A DNA stretch of 64,000 bases from Earliella scabrosa (Eukaryota; Basidiomycota; Agaricomycetes; Polyporales; Polyporaceae): NCBI GenBank assembly GCA_022605405.1, contig JABYQQ010000024.1:124001-188000 (forward strand). The letters run 5' to 3'. The translations under genes and the position numbers were made by a program. Shown in pieces: positions 19,944 to 32,178 of the stretch. Each line of letters starts with the position of its first letter. The stretch's first letter is position 1. The notes beneath the pieces were generated by a model that worked only from the letters and a program-made list of their open reading frames with translations, was not told the DNA's origin and ran no database searches.

Positions 19944-21905
19944 TCACGCAACCGCACTCGCCTGGCGCTTCTCAGCGTCCACCTCCTCGCTGCTGCTCGC
20001 GTGCGACTTGTGCGCATGGCGCGGCTCGCGGCCGCCCGTCGTCGCGGGCAGCGCGCCGTGCGAGTGCGTGTCGTCGTGGTACTCGTGCGAGTTCCCGTTC
20101 CCGAGGTCGATCCCGACGTAGTCGTACGCGAACTCGCCCATCTCCGCGTCGTCGATGCCGAGGATCTCGGCCTCCTCGCTCGCGCGCAGGCGCAGGCCCG
20201 GGATGAAGTGCATGATCCAGAGGATGATCGTCTAGACGGGGCAAGGGATGTCAGCTGCGGAAGAACGACGCGGTGGGGAGAGGATCGGACGCACGGTCAA
20301 GACGAACGAGTAGCTCATGCCCGCGACCGAGTCGGCAATCTGGTAGCCGAGCTGAATGTAGTTGTGATCGAGCCAGCCACCGGGGATCTCGCTGAAGCCG
20401 TCGAAGCCAGCAACGCTCGCTTGGGCAAACAGACCAGTCAGGACGTTTCCGATCACACCGCCGACGGCGTGGGACGCGAAGATCTGTCGTGCATAGTCAG
20501 TCATGCGTCCGGGCGATTGATGACAGCTAGCCTGCAAGACGCACATCGAGGCAGTCATCGTAACCGAGGAGGAACTTGAGCTGCGTAGCGAAGTTGCAGA
20601 GAGTGCCAGCCATGACACCGAAGAGAACGGCCGCAGCTATAGGCGGTGCACAACCTTCGTCAGCCGTAGTTCGAAGCTAGCGGGCACAAGGCGGGACACT
20701 CACGAGCGCCGACGAAACCTGAACCGGGCGTGATCGCGACGAGCCCCGCGATGGCACCCGAGCAGAAGCCGACCGCGGACCACTTGCGCTCAAGACGGTA
20801 GTCCCAAAGCATCCACGTCAAGCCGCCAACGCTAGCAGCCAAGTTGGTAACGATGCATGCCTGGACGGCGCGCAGGTTGGCAGCAAGGGCGGAGCCCCCG
20901 TTGAAGCCGAACCAACCGAACCAGAGGAAGATCGTGCCGAGGACGACGTAGGTCGTGTTGTGGGGCTTGTATGCAAGACGCTCAGTTCCGTAGCCACGAC
21001 GCTTGCCGAGGTAGATGGAGATGGCGAGGGCGGCGGTACCGGACGAGATGTGGACGGGAGTGCCTCCGGCGAAGTCGAGACCGCCGAGGACGAACGACCA
21101 ACCGTTGGAGTTCCAGGTCCAGCACGCGATCGGGTCGTAAACAATTGTCGACCAGATGAACACGAAGACCATGATAGGCCCAAGACGACCACGCTCAGCA
21201 ATGGCGCCAATGGCGATCATGGGACTGTGAAAGTAGTCAGTTTAGAGACTTGGGCTGTTTGTGGTGGGGAACGTACGTGATAGCGGCGAACATGAGCTGG
21301 AACACACAGAACATGATAGCGGGGATCTTGGTGCTACCGATCGAGGGCTTCTCAAGGACACCCTTGAGGCCAAAGTACCCTGAATCAACCGCTAGTGAGA
21401 CGCGGGACAAGCAACGGTTGGGGCATGTACTCACGAAGATCACCAATGTACGCGTTGGCAGTGTCACTGAATGCTAGTGAGTAGCTAGAGGAATGTCAGT
21501 GCTGTAATGCAGGCGCGGTAGTCGGGCAAACTGACCCCCAGAAGAACCACTGAGCAAAAGAAGGAAACATGAGCATGCGACGACGCTACAGAATGCGAAA
21601 GGAAGACATACCTGGAAAGAAACGACAGCAAGGGTCATCATGGATGCCCAGATCATGGAGAGCGCATTCTTGCGCCTGAGGAGGCCGGAGTAGAAGAAAC
21701 CAAGACCGGGAATCATGATCCAGACGAGGGCCATGGATGCGAGGATCCAGGCAATGTCACCGGGGTTGTAAACCCAGGTGAAGCCGCCGTCGGTGTCGGG
21801 GTCGAACCATTCAATGGATCCCGCTGGTCGGGAAGGATGAGGAGCTGCGCACGCGACAGGAGAGGAGGGGCGAGACTCACATGCATCGTAGGTGATGTTG
21901 ACCAT
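19944..21905 (-). CDS. Ammonium transporter (AMT/MEP family)
   Basis: This gene encodes a plasma-membrane ammonium channel/transporter of about 495 residues with some 11 membrane segments. Exon 1 (21881-21905) and exon 2 (21612-21823) join in frame, then a 14-nt micro-exon (WFFWG, near 21525-21540), SLAFSDTANAYIGDL, and larger exons. Family marks are GLGFFYSGLLRRKNA, the first conserved His in GGTPVHISSGTAALA, FGWFGFNGGSALAAN, CSGAIAGLVAITPGSGFV, and DDCLDIFASHAVGGVIGN with the second pore His. The cytosolic C-terminus has the conserved EEAEILGIDDAEMGEFAYDY stretch and then a His/Ser-rich tail of about 50 residues. The intron chain is GT-AG throughout. Nothing looks broken. AMT/MEP proteins feed ammonia to glutamine synthetase and are usually induced by nitrogen limitation through GATA factors; several GATA motifs lie upstream. 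Whether it is a MEP2-like sensor cannot be told by eye. Confidence 0.95.
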
Positions 21906-22048
21906 GGTTGCACTCCGCTAATCCCTGCTCACGGTGTCGGGCTGGGGGGTGGGGGCGTCGGAGCCGGGGGTGGCGAGGACGACGGCGGAGGAAGAGAACG
22001 TTCGGACGAGAAGGAGGGTCGAGCGCGCCATTTGAAAAGAAGCGGGCA

Positions 22049-22445
22049 AGATAAAGGGTCGGGCTGGTGCCAGAGGCCTGCCCCACGCTGCCAGACGCTC
22101 TGGCGGCGTCGGTCTGCCAGTCATTCCACTTATCGTCCAATCGCAGCCCGTTGGTTTATCTGGACGCACAACGATCGCCCACCCAGATCTCGCCCATATC
22201 CGCTCCAGACGCAGCCAAGGACTTCCCGCGACCCCCATCGTCTTCGCGCTGCTTCTCTCCAGCGCTGCACTGCCCGTCGCGAGTCTTTCGACGGTGTTCG
22301 TGATGTGCTGGGTCGACTGGCGGGTGTCGTCTGCCACTGACGAGTTTGCTCTACGGGCGCTGGCGGTGACCGGGGTGGCGGGAAGCGGTGCGATACGCCC
22401 AGATCGCAGCCGTCCGATCAGCCGAACCTTCATTGCCAGATAAGG
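22049..22445. promoter_or_regulatory. GATA motifs upstream of the ammonium transporter
   Basis: Four HGATAR-type sites lie 145-540 bp before the ATG at 21905: AGATAAAG at 22049, CTTATCG at 22129, TTTATCTG at 22155 and AGATAAGG at 22438. Fungal ammonium transporter genes are classic targets of nitrogen GATA activators. Here the claim rests on motif and position only. Confidence 0.45.
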
Positions 22446-24004
22446 GTGTGCCTTATGAGAACCCGCCCGATTCGGTGTCGTATATAGCAGCCCGAGACAT
22501 GCTCTGCGATCGTCTTCGCGTTCTCGCCCGCCGCTCAAGCTCTCTTGCGGTGGCGTGCGCCCCAAAGCCCCGCGCTGCTCAAGATACACAAATTGTCTCA
22601 AACGCGCCTGTACATCTCCGGCCGGTGTCGCTGCACTCTGTCCATTCACCGACACACCCAGGACACACACTTGACAGCGATGTACCTGGCTGTCTCACGG
22701 ATGAACTCCCCAACATCTGCGACGGAACGGCCGTCATGATCCAGCGCGTACTCGTGTGTCCAGCCTTGCCCCTTTGGTCCGCTTGTCGGTCCCTGTCCCT
22801 CTCGCTCGTCCTTCTCAGAACCTCTCTCCTTGTGCTCGCCGTTGTGGCTCGACGGCTGCGGTGGTGCATCCTGGGCAAACAGACGTCACCGGCCAACACC
22901 AGCCAGCCAAGGTTGGACGTCATCCCATCAACTCGTACACGGTAACGACCGCGGCACGCCGCTGTCCGCCCCCTCTTCACGAGAACACTAACCCAGCGGC
23001 AAGTCAGGGCAGGTCGGACAGATCGACAGCGGAATGGTGGATCGCGATATTCGGCTCGGTGTGTCCGGCGTCCTCCCTCTTATCTCTCCTCGTCCTATGC
23101 TTCTCCCCTGTGGCGCATGCAGGGCGCACATCTCGTCCCTTCTCGTACGCGCGTATGCACTTCATAAACATCCGCTAACCAGGCTAAATGCTCGCTTGGC
23201 CTCCTTCATTCCGCACTCCTTCCGTTCCGCAATCCTCCTCCGCACCCGCTCCCTCCGAGTCACCCTCTCCGATACCAAGCCTCTCGTCATACGTATCATC
23301 CCTTACTACCCTCGTTGACACACCTCACTCTCTCCCTCCGCCCTCCTCATCTCCACAAACTAGCGTCGGCTTCCGCACGAGTTGACGAGAGGAGGCATAT
23401 GACACATCCCATGGCTGCTGCTGCTCTATAATATGGGCGGTATGCTGCGGCCAGACGGTGCATACGAGGTACGAAAGTCGCACGGCTACTGCGAAGTAGA
23501 TTGCCAGGCAGGATGCCGATCTCACTTGCAGCCACGAGGTTCATTGCACCCATCTCTTCTCGCTCGCACACTTCTGTACTTGTACATGGCTTGTGTGAAT
23601 CCATTGGATCGTCACCGTCACCACCCCCTCGAGCTCTTCACCTTGCTATCGATGTCGTCCATGGTAGCATGCGCATTCTCCCGTGCCACGACCTATTCAC
23701 ACTTCTCTTCGGCGACTAGCCATGACCGTCCCTCAGAGTATCCGTATCCACGTTTATTGGGGACTTTCCATTGCCAAAGACCACGAGACGTCTCATGATC
23801 AGATATGGTAACAAACATACCAAATCAGGCACAATCCCGACGCACAATTTTGAGCGCCCATGGCCAATGAGTCGGACGACACAGACAGTTTGACTCTGAC
23901 TCCCTCGAAGACAGACTCCTCTCACCTCACACCTCCTCCTGCGCAAGCATAGGAACCAGGCGCTCGCCCGTCCACAAACTCGCACTCAACACATCCACAC
24001 GACC
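22446..24004. other. No gene supported
   Basis: This is intergenic sequence between two divergently transcribed genes (ammonium transporter leftward, hypothetical protein rightward). It has CT-rich stretches near 23190-23350 typical of fungal promoters and no coding signal. Confidence 0.45.
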
Positions 24005-25228
24005 ATGGCGATCAAGCCCGAGCCCACTGACCCCGTCCTCCCCACCGCCTCCGCCCCCCTCCACCCAAACCCAACCTCAACCTCACGCGCACACCCAAAA
24101 GCCCCAGAGTCCGCCTCCACCCCCGAGCTCAAAAAAGAGCGCGATGCGGCGCTCAAAGCGCTCTCCGAGCACCGCCGCGCGACCGCGTGGGCCGTCGGCC
24201 GCTGGCCCGTCGAGAAGCACGTCGTGCACGCGCGCACGCGCGTGCACCTCCCGCGCACCTATCTCGCGCGCCAGGGGAGCGACGTCCGCGCGGTCTGGCC
24301 TGGGGCGGACATTAATCAGCTCGTGCACCGGCATTATTGCGAGGAGGTTGGGAAGGATGGGCGGAGGCTTGAGGACGAGGGGGTGGAGAAGACGGGGGAG
24401 AGGGAGCAGGACAGGGAGAAGGAGAGGGAGAGGGAGAAGGGCAGAGAGCCGTGGCCGAACTATGTTGCGTCGGAGCGCATCCGTCCACGGAGGTGAGTCT
24501 ATTTTGTGTGCTTTTGCAGAGCGGGCATGTCCGAGTTGAGCGCGCTGTCTCCCCCACCCCAACCCACCACACACCCTACACCGTTGGCATCGCGAACTGG
24601 CCTGTGTGTCCTAAATTTGCGCATCGCGGACGGGTTCGGGGCGTGCGTCCCGGGGTGGCGGCGGACGCGCGACTCCGGACGGGATGCCAACGCGGTCTCG
24701 TCCTTGTTCTCTTCCTCCTCCTCGTTCTCGCGATTCCGCAACCCCGCCCTCGGGCCTCCTCCCATTCTGCACACGTCGTCTGATCGTGCTTGTGCTTCGC
24801 CACCCCGTATTTATCCCCGCCCCGCCCCGCGCTGTCTCCCATCCACCGGGTCACGCCCCGCGCCATCTGAACTTCGCGCCCGCACCGGCCGACCACCTTC
24901 TCGCCTCTCCTGCCCTTCTCGCCTTTCCTACCCTTCTCGCCCTTCCCGCCCTTCCTCGCCTTCTTCGCACTCTGATCTGACCGCGCGCCACCGCCGTCAT
25001 CCTCCCTCCCTCTCCCGCCGGACCGTCATCCCTACTTCCCCCACCAGACACGAATACCTAGGCCCAGACCCGCGCGTCGTCGGCTACTTCGTGGACGCCG
25101 CGGGCGAGTACCACGTGCGGTGGTACGACACCTTCCTCGGCGACCAGTGGATGGACGGCCGCAAGTGGGCGTTCGACGTCCGGCGCGACCCCGAGTCTGG
25201 GCGGTGGGTCGACGTGTACGAGTGGTAG
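24005..25228 (+). CDS. Hypothetical protein with a long intron
   Basis: Exon 1 (24005-24492) starts MAIKPEPTDP and ends in phase 2 at a GTGAGT donor. Exon 2 (25048-25228) begins after CCCACCAG and restores the frame. The product is 222 residues. The N-terminal 40 residues are Pro/Ala/Thr-rich. The middle has ELKKERDAALKALSEHRRAT and a highly charged RE/EK run (about residues 125-145). The C-terminal 60 residues are folded-looking and aromatic-rich (VVGYFVDAAGEYHVRWYDTF, DQWMDGRKWAFDVRRDPESG). I do not recognise a family. The 555-nt intron is ten times the usual size here, has an open frame in part, and contains a pyrimidine minisatellite. An alternative is a separate transcript start for the second exon, but the exact frame match across the junction favours one gene. 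Confidence 0.65.
24893..24970. repeat. CCTTCTCGCC pyrimidine minisatellite
   Basis: Imperfect tandem units of about 10-16 bp built from CCCTTCTCGCC recur 5-6 times inside the long intron of the hypothetical gene at 24005-25228. Confidence 0.6.
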
Positions 25229-25552
25229 CCGAACGATGGGGGGATCTTGTGTGTTTTGTGTGTTTGTGAATGGGGGTCGGGCGGTCGGTTCGGAGGGCTG
25301 TGTGCAGGGTCGGGAGCGGGGCGCGGGGTGCGGGACGCGGGATGGGCCCGGAAAGCTAGAACGCTGGCGGTTCGCGGAGAAGACTGGATGGGTTAAGATC
25401 CAGATGGACGGCGCGGTGCTGTCGACGTGGCCGGGGAGCTAAAGCCTAAGGCGCATCGCGTCGATATATCAATATCTATATGCATAGACTCTCTAGACGC
25501 GGCCATGCAATAGACCTAGAACTTTCGTGTTTCGTCAGTGTCGTTAACGGCC

Positions 25553-26203
25553 TTACGACGTGATATTAATGTCCCCTTCGCAGAGTGCGGTAAACGGGAT
25601 GAATTCGCTCCTCGTGTTCTTCCTTCGGCCGAAAGGTGGTTTCTTGAAGATGGGGCTGGGGGCTTGGGCTGCACAATACAAGCTGGACGCATGACGGCGA
25701 GTAAGTACTAGTGCCCCAGTTCGAAGCGGCGCCAGTAAGCCGCCTCGGACGCCCGCATCCAGAATCAACGCAGAAGGAGAAGCAGGCCGAACGACCTTGT
25801 GCTCTTGTGGTCCGGGGTGACATCTCGGCGGCAGGACGCTGGGAAGTTGGAAGTGCACAGCGTAGAGGCCTAGGGTTGGGTTTGTGCGGGAAAAGCGGTC
25901 GCCTGTAGCCGTTGTCAGTTGACGTGCATTCAAAAAAAGGCCTCCATCTCCGTTCCCGCCACGTACATACTTACTACTCGCCTTGACTCCGTTCGGCCGA
26001 ATGAACCACTTGGCAATAATTCTGATAGCGGAACGGCGGAACGTACGGGTCGGGGAGAGGAAGGCGCGAGAAGGCAATTTGCGCTGTCCTGCTGCACGGT
26101 CGAGGGACCTGCCGTCAGGGATGCGGAGAAGCGCGTTGCATATGATGCTGAGTGGTTTGCATGTATTGTCGCATCGCGCTATACTTGTCGCGGAACGACT
26201 CAC
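25553..26203 (-). CDS. Open frame, doubtful gene
   Basis: A 216-codon minus-strand frame carries no motif that I know. It contains internal sites resembling donors (GTACGTGGCGG near 25965), and a neighbouring frame is also open. Amino-acid use is not clearly protein-like. It may be non-coding 3' sequence between convergent genes. Confidence 0.15.
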   Translation of the reverse strand: MSRSATSIARCDNTCKPLSIICNALLRIPDGRSLDRAAGQRKLPSRAFLSPTRTFRRSAIRIIAKWFIRPNGVKASSKYVRGGNGDGGLFLNARQLTTATGDRFSRTNPTLGLYAVHFQLPSVLPPRCHPGPQEHKVVRPASPSALILDAGVRGGLLAPLRTGALVLTRRHASSLYCAAQAPSPIFKKPPFGRRKNTRSEFIPFTALCEGDINITS

Positions 26204-26621
26204 GCACTATCGCCTCCCATCTCCGCGTGCGATGCGCAATCTGTAATATGTATGACGGCTGGAAGCACGGCCACGATCAGCAGCACAACTTCCAAGTGGC
26301 ACGATCTCGCGAGCACATACCGTCATCCTCACCCGCGCCGGTACAAACATAGAGCAGAGGCGTTTAAATCCCAACGGGGTTCACGTGTATTGGAGTTGAA
26401 GCTTGAGGTTTCGAGGGCTTGAGGCTCGGTTTGAGCATCCTAGAAAGCACTATGCAATTGAAAGTATAATAATCGCTACAGCAAGCAGAATACATGCGCG
26501 GAAGATGCGGTCTGCAACGTCCTGGGAGACCTACCAGCACACAGCGCGCACAACGCTCCCTCACAAAGCAGAAAGAGAACACCCGAGGGGGGAGGGAGCG
26601 ACACAGTCCACAGCGCACACG

Positions 26622-29411
26622 CTATCCCTCCGAGCTCCCGCGCCGCCCCTCCGACCGCTCATCCCTGCTCAGCCGCCACGACGGCGGGGCGAGCCACGGC
26701 CGCCTCGAGCGCGTCTGCAACGCGGACGCGCTGCCCGGCGACGACGACGCCGGGCTCCCGACCTCCCCCGCCTCCGCCTCCACCTCGTCCACGACCACCT
26801 CCTCCGTCACCTGCACGACGAGCGGCGACGGCAGCGACCGCGTCTGCATCATCTCCGTCAGATCGCGCTCCCGCCCGCGTGCGCGGTCGCGCGTCCGCTC
26901 GCGGTGCTGGCTCTGCGTCTGGCTCGAGCGATCTGAACTCTCGCTCGTGCGCGGCCGCCGCGTGCTCTGCTTGCGGTACGGGCCCTGGTTCTGGTTCTTC
27001 ATCGGGGGGATGCGCACCGGCACGCCGTTCGAGGGCATGCCAGTCCCAGAGGTAGCGCGCGTGGGCGACACTGCGGTGTATGTGGGTGAGGAGTCGGTGG
27101 AGGGCTGGCGGCTGACGCCGACGCCGCGGATGCGCTGCACGATGTAGTCGGCGTGTCTTGGGATGGTGGCATCCGAGTGTGTGCTCATGCCGGACACCGT
27201 ATGCGACGTCGTCTCCTCGCTCTCGCGCCCGTTCCCGCCCCGATGCGCCGCCTTTTGTGGCGGATATACGCTGTGCGGCGAGCTTGGGGCGGACTGGGAG
27301 GTGGGGGTGCGCGAGTGGGATGTTGGAGATAACGGGGAGGGGGGTGCGGTCTCTGAGCGAGGGGTCGATGGAAACGTTGGATCGACGACCTCCTCTTCCT
27401 CATAGTCAGAGTAGTAATCGCGGTTATCCTGCTCGAAGGTGATGATGGGTGCACCGAGGTTGCCCACGATGGATGTCTCGAATGCAGACCATCCAGTCAT
27501 AGTTGGTGTTCTGTTCGAGGGGTTGGGGCGTTTGGTGAAGCTTGTTGAGCTGAGCGCATACGACTCGTTGTCCCCATGCCCGCTTGAGTGGGAAGTCGAC
27601 ATCACTGGGCCACGTCTCATGACTTCACCACGCAGGTTGAGCATCAGGCGCGACACCATCAAGCTAGTAATCCTGTAGAAGCGAGTGCAAATGTGAGACA
27701 GGAGCAGAAGCATACAACCGCCAGAAGTACATACAGGGTACTGAAAGAAGCATTGATGACCTTAAGGTCGGGCTATCAAACAGTGTGAGCCAAACCTTGT
27801 CACCAAGTCCTGCGGATCCGGATGAACAGGTAGGTACATACCGGTGCAAGCTGCGCAAAGCAATGCATGTTAGACCTTCCAGAATACATCAACGCAGCAA
27901 GAAGACTCACGACGAAAATCAGGACCGTCACCAGATTGGACACGAAGATCGCCGCGAAGTACATGATACCTGAAGAGCGCCCGTTAGAACAACCCTTATC
28001 GTCCGATGTGCAAGAGTGTCCTCAGAGGGGAGGACCCACGCCCTACATCGAGTGCAGGACGTTTCGCAAACTAAAGCAGTACGCACCATCGCGCATGATG
28101 ACAGTGATAAGTGAGAGAGCCTCGCCAATAATAGTCCTTCTGTATAGCTGGAGTGTCCGGTACAGTGTCGCGAAAAACACGGCCGAATCTGTCGTTATCG
28201 TCGCAGCGGTGTGGCGCAGCGGACACAACGAGAGAACAAGGCCAAGCACATTTGTCAGTGCAATGGCCCAAGGACGGCGGGAATGCACGAAAATACTCAC
28301 CGAAGACAAGCTCCGCGACCCAAGTATAGATGATTCGGTCACCCCTGAGAAATCGGAGGTGTCAGCTGAGTACGGCCAAGTGACTTTGCGGGCACGATCG
28401 TCGCTACGACCATATGCGCGTCTGGCTCAAGGGAGGACGTACGGGGCAGATTTGCCGGTCAATATGCAACCGACAAGGCCTGTGGTACCATGCATATGCC
28501 ATCAGTCGTCTCACTCGTAGCTCAGGCAGCGGTGTAACGCACCTGGTGGCAGCTGGAGCATGACTCCGTCTGTGAAAGCCCACTAAGGACACAGTCAGCG
28601 ATCGAGCGGGGTGTTTCCCAGCTCAAGTGCACGCACAATCTTGATCGCGAGCTCGACCACGAGCAGCGTGGAAAAGGTGTAGAGGACTGGCTTGCTCTTT
28701 GAATAAATGGAGTATAGTCGTAAAATGAATATGACTGTATGCGTCGCGTACGGTCAATTCACCCTCGTGAAAGAGGAGATGGATAGAAGACATACGCCCG
28801 ACAGCAGTAGCAGTGAAAATCTTGAGAATCTCGGGATACAAAACGTAGCGTTGGCAGGTGGCCTTGGACCATGAAGGATCGTGGAACGCTGGAGGGCACA
28901 AGCGAGCGTTAGTAGTCAACTCGCTTGATCGCGAAGTGTTTCAGATTCGGGTACGCACAGACTATAATGACAATGTAGCCGAGGGGGGAAAGGTAGCGGT
29001 TCTAGTGCCGGATCAGAGAGAGAAGTCAATAGGCGAAGCGGAGGTGTATACTCACCATAAACCACAGAACCGTCGCGCCAGTAAACCGCTGCTTCCATAT
29101 CCTCTCGACCTCGTCCCCGAAGGTAATGGCAATGTCGTAGAAGAGCATCACTGTGAAGCATACAGCCGGGTCAGGCGCTTATTCCTGTGAACGCCGAACG
29201 CGACGCACCGCATGAAGCCAGAGAGTACATCTTCGCCGCCGTCCTACGATTCTCGTCAGCCCGAGCAATGGATGCACAGTTACGGCAGGGGATGGCCAAG
29301 GGCAGGGACGGATGGCGATCCGTCAAGTAAAGCATAAGATTTGGAGAGCGTGTGGACTCACAGATGGCTCGCAGCGGTGGCGAGCTGCGCGGGTGTCAAC
29401 TCTGTGCTCAT
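26622..29411 (-). CDS. Divergent DUF6533 membrane protein with long disordered tail
   Basis: The start is MSTELTPAQLATAASHL (29411), followed by TAAKMYSLASC and then the DUF6533 core LFYDIAITFGDEVERIWKQR with FTGATVLWFM. Later exons encode FHDPSWSKATCQRYVLYPEI, LRLYSIYSKSKPVLYTF with VVELAIKI, FTDGVMLQLPP, FFATLYRTLQLYRRTIIGEA with LITVIMRDG, and IMYFAAIFVSNLVTVLIFV. The last exon begins ITSLMVSRLMLNLRGEV and runs into a cytosolic tail of about 330 residues rich in Ser, Pro, Arg and Glu, ending at 26622. All introns are GT-AG and short. The FGDEVERIW core and the RLMLNLR segment place it in the same superfamily as the array, but in the more widespread Agaricomycete branch. The long tail suggests signalling or scaffold contacts (inference). 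Its 5' end has no micro-exon like the array genes. Confidence 0.78.
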
Positions 29412-31611
29412 CGTGGCCTGCGGGTCGTGTGCGCCGTCCTAGCCTGTGTCAACGCCGTCTGGGACGACGACGGACTGGGGAAGAAGGGGTGAGCTGCGGT
29501 GGGAGGGGGATAAAGAGCGACGGGGCAGCACCTGTTGAGAGAGCGGCTGAGGGGGCACAAATACGAGCGGAGGCAGCCACAGGGAGGAAAAGAAGGGAGT
29601 GGGAGGAAGACAGATCGGCCGGCGGGGCGGAGACAAGTTCTGGGATTCCATGCCGTGCTAATTGAGGGGCGCTCGTGCTGGACGTCTGCAGACTGCATCC
29701 ATGGGAATTCGCGAGTTTCGGAGCATTCTGCGGGATAACTCCCTCTCGCATCCCCAAATCCCTCCGCTCCTATGGGAACTTCCCTCCCTCCACGATCACG
29801 TGTCTTTGACCACCGGCCTCCATCGCCATCAATCTCCCAGGGCGACCGCAGCGCAAACACCCCGCGACAAGCCGCGACAGGAACAACCTCCGCTCCAGTG
29901 CTCCCCATCATCCATGACGTCCATGCGGCACGCGTCCTCTGTTGGCTGCTGTTTCCGCCTGTGACCGCTTGTTTCTGTGACTGATCTGCTGCTCAGCAAG
30001 TGCGAAGAGCTGGCAAACAGCTGGAACCTACCTGTTCGTATCGTCGCTCGCGTTCAAGCAAGCCCGTGGTGGACTGCTCGGCCTTTTTCCTGGCAGACTA
30101 GCCTAGTCCTGGGCTCGATCATGATCGAGATCTAGATCGACGTACCTGCACATGCGATGCGCTCCGGTTAAACAGCCCGTCAACAGTCAACCGTCCTTCA
30201 TCCAGCATTCAGATATTCGACGCTCAACATTCGATACCAACGCCGGTATTCTGTTAGCTGCGGGCATATTGAAGCGACATGGCACTTACAGCGCCGTGCA
30301 GCGCTCCGAGTTGCAAGCATGCACCCCTTCGAATCCGACAGATCCATCTCGTCACACATCGCCGCCCATCCCACGGCCACAGCTTTCGTGGTCCGCGCAC
30401 GAGCAATTGTTTGTGTGGCCGTCTGAAGAAGCCGGAGCGCGTTCAGTCAAACTCCAGACCACCCCCCGAATACACGCGGCCCGCATCGGACGTACATGCC
30501 GGCATGCTTCATACACACCCGCTCAGATCTTCTGCATGAGCGATGAGCCTGCCATAAGCGACGCACCCGAAACGCCGCGGCGGGCTGCACGAGGTAGCGC
30601 TGTTGCGGTGTATGGCGTAAACGACGAGCTTCAGAAGTCGGCGCAAACATCGCGGTTCGAGAAGACCCGCTGCGGAATGCTTAAGCTTGATACAAACATA
30701 ACCCAGCGTTCACTTTCGCTTTCTTCCATTGCATCGTAGTTCACCGGGGACGTTATTCTGTCATGGCCTTGGCACCTGGCTTACGTCGCCGGAACGCCGT
30801 CCTTGTGTCATGCGCAAACAATACTTATTCGGACGCTCACAGGCTGAACGGCGTTTGTCTTTGATGGAAGTCTTGTGTCGTACGAGGCGATTGCCCGAGA
30901 TTGCCCGTCGTCGAATCTCCGGCTGGCCGCTGAAGCGACCATAGGCGACCAACAATATCCCTGTCGATGGCTCCGTAAATTCGCATGTTCAGATACGGCC
31001 TGAAGGATTAGCAACTCACCTGTCCTGTCCTGACCCAAGGAATTCCTCCATCGCCTCTTCATGTTGCTCGCTGAACCTCGCTCCAACGACCCCAACGTCA
31101 TCCACTTGTCCCACCGACCAACAAGGTCGAGACCGCTGGATCGCGGCGGCCGGTGTGGTGGAGGCTGGAGCATGACCGCGTCGCGTGCGCACGATACTTA
31201 GCGGCCTCCTCCAGGCACCTCACCGCGATCGAGCCCGGCGAAAAGCCTATCCTGCCAGAGGATCAGACAGCCATCAGAGAAATCCTTCGGCTCCGCACCA
31301 GCCCGTGCGGCCGGCCTGCATGGGACTCTCTTGGAGGTGGAGACGACGTCGATATGTGCAACATATCGGCGGAAAACAAATCCTAAAAGAAAACGTATCA
31401 AGGGCACGTGACTTTGGACGCGTCGCGTCGCGACTCGCGCGCGCGGCGGAGGGCCCGATCGCGATGCCAGCCTCTGAAATGCGCCCCGCCGCTGTCAGCC
31501 TCGACGAGCAGCGGTCACAAAACGACGGGCGAGAGAGAGGAAGTGCGCTCTACTTCCACCAATCCCGTCCGTCATCCTGTTCCCGCCAGCCCCGCAAGAC
31601 AGTACCGCAAG
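29412..31611. other. No gene supported
   Basis: Open frames near 30152-30739 (plus) and 30808-31173 (minus) lack motifs. The minus one has a good GTGAGT donor near 31020 but no convincing partner exon. This is probably promoter sequence for the flanking divergent genes. Confidence 0.4.
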
Positions 31612-32178
31612 ATGGTCGAATATCACCTCGGACTTACCCCAGGTGTGTAACATCGTTATTCACCGCGAAAGGAGAGGCGGGATTAACCATGACCAGGCGT
31701 CATCGTCGGCGGCGTCCTCGTCCTCCTCATCCTCATCGCGATGCTCGTCTCCACCATCATCGTCGTCTGGCGCTCCCGCCCATCCGCCCTCGCGCGCGCC
31801 CACAAGCGCAAGTCTCACGCCGTCGGCGACCTCGAGCGCGACCCGTCTCGCGCAAAGCACAAACGCGAGTGCGCGATGGGGAAGGAGAAGGAGGCGGACA
31901 CGAGCCTGGACAGCACCTCCAGCGTAGACCCAGACTCGCCCATCCCCCCGCCGACGCCCGCGATGCACTCGTGCAGCGCGCACTCCATCCCGTCGACCCT
32001 CAACGTCATCATCTCGCCCTCCGTCCCGCATCTCGTCAAGCTCGGCGCGGACGGCGCGTTGGAGGTCCGTGTTACGCCGCCCTCGCCGGTGTTGATTCCG
32101 AGGGGCGGGAGTATGCGCTTCGGCGGGCTTCCGGGAGGGACGCCGGGCGAGAACGACTCGGTGTGGTGGGTCATCTGA
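31612..32178 (+). CDS. Small single-pass membrane protein
   Basis: Exon 1 (31612-31642, MVEYHLGLTPG) and exon 2 (31697-32178) are separated by a 54-nt GT-AG intron and encode 170 residues. A strong hydrophobic helix spans about residues 12-35 (VGGVLVLLILIAMLVSTIIV), followed by WRSRP and a basic stretch, so the C-terminus is probably cytosolic. The tail is Ser/Pro-rich with LEVRVTPPSPVLIPRGGSMR and ends SVWWVI. No signal peptide cleavage site is apparent; the helix itself may act as a signal anchor. I do not recognise a family. The intron position, just before the membrane helix, makes the start choice firm because no other ATG reaches this frame. Confidence 0.65.
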
